Positions 33,548 through 37,081 of a stretch of DNA of 37,081 nucleotides are shown in pieces. The notes beneath the pieces were generated by a model. It saw only the letters and a program-made list of their open reading frames with translations, had not been told where the DNA came from and did no database searches. The stretch comes from Euryarchaeota archaeon UBA171 (lineage in GTDB: Archaea; Thermoplasmatota; Poseidoniia; Poseidoniales; Thalassarchaeaceae), in the NCBI GenBank assembly GCA_002497295.1, contig DANO01000033.1, forward strand, positions 1 to 37,081, written 5' to 3'. The position numbers were made by a program, and so were the translations under genes. How positions within the stretch are numbered: position 1 is the stretch's first letter; the number at the start of each line of letters is the position of its first letter.

Positions 33548-34684
33548 ATGGCGAAGAGGGACTACTACGATGTCCTAGGCCTCGACAGGGGCGCCAGTGA
33601 GGATGAAATCAAGAAGGCTTTCAGATCTCTAGCGAGGAAGTACCACCCTGACAAGAATCCTGATGATGATCAGTCGGAAGCCATGTTCAAAGAAGTCCAG
33701 GAGGCATACGCCATCCTCTCGAATCCAGATGAACGTAGGAAGTACGATCGTTTTGGACATAATCGACCAGACGGTAGCCCATTTGGGCCGGGCGGGTTTC
33801 AAGGGGTAGACATCAACATAGACGATTTGTTCGGCGGGGGGTTTGACGGTATATTCAGCACATTATTCGGAGGTCGTCAGACTCGTAGAAATCAGAGGGG
33901 CTCTGATCTTCTGTATCGCCATCAGATATCGTTCGAAGATGCATTCACTGGTACCGAAGCGGAGATAGAAATCGAAGTCATGTCTTCTTGCGAGGATTGT
34001 TCGGGTACCGGCGCATCCAGTCCAGGCGATGTTAGGGAATGCTCAACATGCGAGGGACACGGACGTCTGAGGAGAATGCAGCGTGTAGGCCCATTCACTC
34101 AGCAGGTTGTCTCTGACTGCCCTGCTTGCAACGGTGAAGGCAAGACCATAACAAATCCCTGTGAGAAATGTCATGGTGAGGGCCGCCTCAATAAAAACCG
34201 GAGAGTTCGATTCACGGTTCCGGCAGGAATAGATTCTGGCACAAGACTTCGTATGAGCGGATATGGGGAATCTTCCAAGGACTCTAGAGGCGCCGCCGGC
34301 CATCTATACATCGAAGTAAAGCACGACAAACACCCTTGGTTCGAGCGCGACGGCGCAGATCTTCTGATGGCCCTTCCTGTCAATTATTCGAATATTGTCT
34401 TAGGCTGTGAATTGGAGATACCCCATGTAGACGACAAGCCTCTCAAAATAAAAATTCCAAGTGGATCCATGCCCGGCGAGACCATTACTGTCAAGGGCCG
34501 AGGTTTTCCAAATTCAAGGCGAAGAGGACAACGGGGAGATGTTACAATAGTTCTAAGGCTCAAGTCGCCACCCCGTCTTTCTCGTGCTGCGAAGAAGGCC
34601 CTTGAAGATTTGAGGAGCCACATAGACGATGGCGCGACTCCAGAGGAATCAGCCAGGGATGAGGCTGAACGGCGAAGAAAGTAG
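33548..34684 (+). CDS. dnaJ: Molecular chaperone DnaJ (Hsp40, type I)
   Basis: DnaJ delivers unfolded proteins to DnaK and stimulates its ATPase. The protein has 378 residues, the usual length. It has a J domain with HPD at 33-35 (RKYHPDKNP), a Gly/Phe region, and a zinc-finger domain with four repeats (CEDCSGTG from Cys148, then CSTCEGHG, CPACNGEG and CEKCHGEG). The C-terminal substrate-binding domains contain VPAGIDSGTRLRMSGYGE and GDVTIVLRL. The C-terminus is charged and lacks extra domains. dnaK and grpE are not in this window, which is unusual since these genes are often adjacent. The gene is convergent with the next one, with 10 bp between stops. Confidence 0.97.
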   Translation: MAKRDYYDVLGLDRGASEDEIKKAFRSLARKYHPDKNPDDDQSEAMFKEVQEAYAILSNPDERRKYDRFGHNRPDGSPFGPGGFQGVDINIDDLFGGGFDGIFSTLFGGRQTRRNQRGSDLLYRHQISFEDAFTGTEAEIEIEVMSSCEDCSGTGASSPGDVRECSTCEGHGRLRRMQRVGPFTQQVVSDCPACNGEGKTITNPCEKCHGEGRLNKNRRVRFTVPAGIDSGTRLRMSGYGESSKDSRGAAGHLYIEVKHDKHPWFERDGADLLMALPVNYSNIVLGCELEIPHVDDKPLKIKIPSGSMPGETITVKGRGFPNSRRRGQRGDVTIVLRLKSPPRLSRAAKKALEDLRSHIDDGATPEESARDEAERRRK

Positions 34685-34694
34685 ACGGACAGGG

Positions 34695-36833
34695 TCACTC
34701 CCATCTGAGGGCTTTCCGTGGAACAATTGCTACTGGTTCGCCTTTTACACGGCCTGTAACTTCCACTTCGACTATTTGTGGGGTGGGCGCGACTCCAATC
34801 GAAATCATCACGCACTCGCCCACTTGTAAGTCCCCGATTAGAATCTCATCACCGTGGAACTTCCATTCTCCATCTACCTCATATATTTCAGATCGGGGGC
34901 CATGCGGGAATGAAAGTCTTAGACAAGTCATCTTCCAAACAGCGTTTGAGGCCATTCCGAAACTAATGGCCCCCTCCTCGCTATCATCGATCCAGAGCCC
35001 AATATCGCCCAGCGGGGTAGAGGTGGAAAGATTTGCAACTTCTCGATTCACAAGACCTTTCTCAACAATGAAACCTGCACGTGCAGAGATTAAACCAGAC
35101 CCCTCTACAGATTCTAGAGCCGCCTCTAGTTCGCTGTCGGAGAAACCCATTTCCAGCTTGTTTCTTATCGAGTCTATCTTTTCTTGATTTAGTGTATTTG
35201 TTTCTTCCCTGCCAAATATCTTGGATACTATTTCCTTCCTCATCATCAGCATCACCAGAAAAGCAGGCGTAAGTAGGAATACGCCTGCAAAGATGTAGTA
35301 GGGTCTAGCCTGTGATGAAAGGTCAACATAGGCCCCACTGTCTTCTTCTGGAGGGCTATTTACGGAGATTATGAATGAATAAGCACCTTCTTGCCCCGAG
35401 CCCTGTTCGACTCTGATGGCATGCATGCCCATCGGAAGAAGCATCTGAGAGCCATTCGTTGAATTCATGATCAAGTAATCATCCTCGCCCCGCAATTCCT
35501 GAATCTGAATATTCGCCCCCCCCATCTCAGGATTACTTCGTATTATAGTTCCATTATCTGATTCAATAGATACCAGATATATGTCGATTGGATCTAGATC
35601 AGATACGTCTCCTTGAAGGCGAAGCATGGATGAAGAGTAATACCCTTGATCTGAGACAACAGTCCACATCGGCCATAGAGATGACTCTGCGGAGTTACTT
35701 GGAAGACGATTGGGAGCGTCTCCCATGAATGCACTTTTATCCGTCCCGACTGAGCCAGAGAAATCGGAAGATTCCGATTCAAGCATGACTCGAATTCCCC
35801 ATTCGCCTTCAATAGTCGAACCGATACGAATTTCTAGAGAAATCGAATCATGAGAAGTCACACCTGACAAATGATCTATCTTTTCCGAGATACTACCATC
35901 CAGTAGATGCTCATAAATTTCAATCGACTCGTCCTCGCCATGGCCTACAAGTGAGGAGATTTCGAATTCCACCCCCCCTCCTGCAGGCACTGTAAATGAA
36001 TCAAAGTCTCCAGGGAAATGGAAAAGTCCTCTGGCGTAGGATGAGAAAGAACTCGTCGTCATTCTCTGATCCGAATGGGGGGAGATCCTTTTTCCGTCCT
36101 TGTCGGAAGCTATCAATTCGACTGCATAAACAGAACTGCGTCTATCTTGCTCTGTTGCTGACAAAACCATCCACGCTTCTTCATCACTAGAGGCACTGAC
36201 CGCGATTCCAGAATGCGTGTGAATCCCTTCGATGGAGACGGATGGGCTCCTACTGATCATTTCTCTACTGTCATCTGTCCTTTCTTTCCATATTTCTACT
36301 AGAAAAGGTGCTTCTGAGACTATTGAATTTACCAATGCAACTCCATCGCTGACGAGTAGCCATGCGTCGGAATCACCGCCTGATTCGAACCATCCGGACA
36401 TTTTCATAGTTGGTAATATGTGATTTTCACACAAGTCATCCAGGCAAACGTCTGATGGAGGGATGGAGTTGACTCCATCCTGGGTCCCAGATGATCCATT
36501 AACATCCGTATGCTCATGGATGAATCCATCTTCCGATGTGAGTATAATAATAGATGCAGAACCTGTAGCATGGGACTCTTTTTCGATGCTGTATGTTAGT
36601 CGTCCACTAGCATTCCCTGACCACGACAAGTCATCTTCGAATACGACTTGATCGGAACCTGAGATTTCCAGAGAGAAACCCGAACAAGCCCCATCTTCAC
36701 ATTCTATCGCGATATGTGTCGGCCCATATGCCTCGAGTTCAAGAAGGCTAGAATCGCTACCTTGAGCGGTAGAAAGAGGTAGAAGACAAAGCATCATCAC
36801 CACGAAAAAAATCGAAGATCGTGTGTTTTGCAT
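34695..36833 (-). CDS. Single-pass surface protein with PPC-like ectodomain and cytoplasmic domain
   Basis: Protein of 712 residues with receptor-like topology. Residues 1-23 are a signal peptide (FFVVMMLCLLPLSTA before Q). The ectodomain (about 24-509) is beta-rich. It includes segments such as RGLFHFPGDFDSFTVPAGG and GWFESGGDSDAW, similar to bacterial pre-peptidase C-terminal (PPC) domains. One TM helix lies at about 510-532 (YYIFAGVFLLTPAFLVMLMM). The remaining about 180 residues should be cytoplasmic: a helical part (EKIDSIRNKLEMGFSDSELEAALESV) followed by a beta-rich domain with no family I recognise. The substantial intracellular part differs from the other surface proteins here, which have short tails. 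The start codon overlaps that of the divergent gene in CATG. Confidence 0.82.
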   Translation of the reverse strand: MQNTRSSIFFVVMMLCLLPLSTAQGSDSSLLELEAYGPTHIAIECEDGACSGFSLEISGSDQVVFEDDLSWSGNASGRLTYSIEKESHATGSASIIILTSEDGFIHEHTDVNGSSGTQDGVNSIPPSDVCLDDLCENHILPTMKMSGWFESGGDSDAWLLVSDGVALVNSIVSEAPFLVEIWKERTDDSREMISRSPSVSIEGIHTHSGIAVSASSDEEAWMVLSATEQDRRSSVYAVELIASDKDGKRISPHSDQRMTTSSFSSYARGLFHFPGDFDSFTVPAGGGVEFEISSLVGHGEDESIEIYEHLLDGSISEKIDHLSGVTSHDSISLEIRIGSTIEGEWGIRVMLESESSDFSGSVGTDKSAFMGDAPNRLPSNSAESSLWPMWTVVSDQGYYSSSMLRLQGDVSDLDPIDIYLVSIESDNGTIIRSNPEMGGANIQIQELRGEDDYLIMNSTNGSQMLLPMGMHAIRVEQGSGQEGAYSFIISVNSPPEEDSGAYVDLSSQARPYYIFAGVFLLTPAFLVMLMMRKEIVSKIFGREETNTLNQEKIDSIRNKLEMGFSDSELEAALESVEGSGLISARAGFIVEKGLVNREVANLSTSTPLGDIGLWIDDSEEGAISFGMASNAVWKMTCLRLSFPHGPRSEIYEVDGEWKFHGDEILIGDLQVGECVMISIGVAPTPQIVEVEVTGRVKGEPVAIVPRKALRWE

Positions 36834-37081
36834 GACTCTTCGACCAGCCTCTCACCTTAGAATCCTTCAAGCAGATGATACTGCGGCCACGCTCATGGCC
36901 GACGAGGCTGCACTCGGCAGAACAGTCGAGGCGCGGGAAAGATTTGCTCGAATATTTGCATTGGGCGATAGGAAGAAACCGTCTGCAAGAACACCTGCCC
37001 TGGTTCTTGTGGATGGCGATTCCGAGATGGACCCAAGAATAGCGCCCTTTCACCTCACTAGAGACCCAACCACCGTACCGG
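36832..37081 (+). CDS. Partial gene running off the right end of the window
   Basis: From the ATG at 36832 the frame stays open through 83 codons to the last base, so the gene is truncated by the window. The visible part starts MTLRPASHLRILQADDTAA and includes ALVLVDGDSEMDPRIAPFHL; I do not recognise a family. No signal peptide is visible. Its ATG shares two bases with the start codon of the divergent 712-residue protein. If it really starts there, its promoter would lie inside that gene; the A-rich GAAAAAAAT (36804-36812) is about 24 bp upstream. A later in-frame ATG at 36895 is an alternative. Coding status is moderately supported by the open frame and the lack of another gene here. Confidence 0.6.
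   Translation, partial: MTLRPASHLRILQADDTAATLMADEAALGRTVEARERFARIFALGDRKKPSARTPALVLVDGDSEMDPRIAPFHLTRDPTTVP
36855..36865 (-). promoter_or_regulatory. TATA-like element for the 712-residue surface protein gene
   Basis: On the minus strand GGATTCTAAGG is centred about 27 bp before the ATG at 36833. It lies inside the first codons of the partial plus-strand gene, so the two divergent genes would have interlocked promoters. Confidence 0.27.

Noticed and set aside
36757..37053. Minus-strand 98-codon frame near the right end
   Set aside because: It overlaps the signal-peptide end of the 712-residue protein in another frame and the partial plus-strand gene, which gives a better explanation of this DNA.
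1..37081. tRNA, rRNA, transposase or integration sites
   Set aside because: No cloverleaf-like, rRNA-like or transposase-like sequence was noticed; almost all the DNA is occupied by protein genes.

Overview
The window looks like chromosomal DNA from a planktonic euryarchaeon, most probably Marine Group II (Candidatus Poseidoniales) or a close Thermoplasmatota relative. The archaeal assignment rests on a CDP-archaeol synthase (CarS), a UPF0201-family protein, an AglB/STT3 oligosaccharyltransferase, TATA-like boxes about 23-30 bp before many start codons, and frequent AGA/AGG/ATA codons. The Marine Group II placement is inference from the overall style: very large Ig-like and thrombospondin-3-like surface proteins, a bacterial-type DnaJ and very compact gene packing. 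Coding density is high, the largest gap is about 150 bp, and no rRNA, tRNA, CRISPR array or insertion sequence was seen.

Layout. Positions 34-3941 hold three surface proteins of unknown function: a PGF-CTERM-like anchored protein, a three-TM protein with an ectodomain, and on the minus strand a signal-peptide/C-terminal-TM protein. Positions 4021-6020 hold two housekeeping genes, carS (archaeal lipids) and purD (purines). Positions 6111-21093 hold a cell-envelope cluster on the plus strand: a 3131-residue oligosaccharyltransferase with a huge C-terminal ectodomain, a membrane-anchored subtilisin-like protease, and a 1424-residue beta-helix/Ig-like surface protein. Next come a winged-helix/STAND-ATPase/TPR regulator (21152-23677) and a convergent metallo-beta-lactamase-fold hydrolase (minus strand, to about 24479).

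Positions 24632-30858 encode a 1913-residue secreted calcium-binding-repeat protein with an apparent beta-propeller insertion. It is followed by a translationally overlapping 162-residue helical protein. Positions 30860-34684 carry a small two-TM protein (minus), a pyroglutamyl-peptidase I/Nudix fusion, a UPF0201 protein (minus), a two-TM zinc-ribbon protein and dnaJ. The right end has a 712-residue single-pass surface protein (minus) and a divergent partial gene that runs off the window and whose start codon overlaps its neighbour's.

Taken together, about half of the window by length is devoted to building, glycosylating, cutting and displaying large extracellular proteins. Nothing here is a recognisable defence or mobile system. 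The best candidates for undescribed biology are the giant oligosaccharyltransferase ectodomain and its neighbours, the Pcp-Nudix fusion, the thrombospondin-3/propeller protein with its overlapping partner, and the very tight divergent promoter arrangements.
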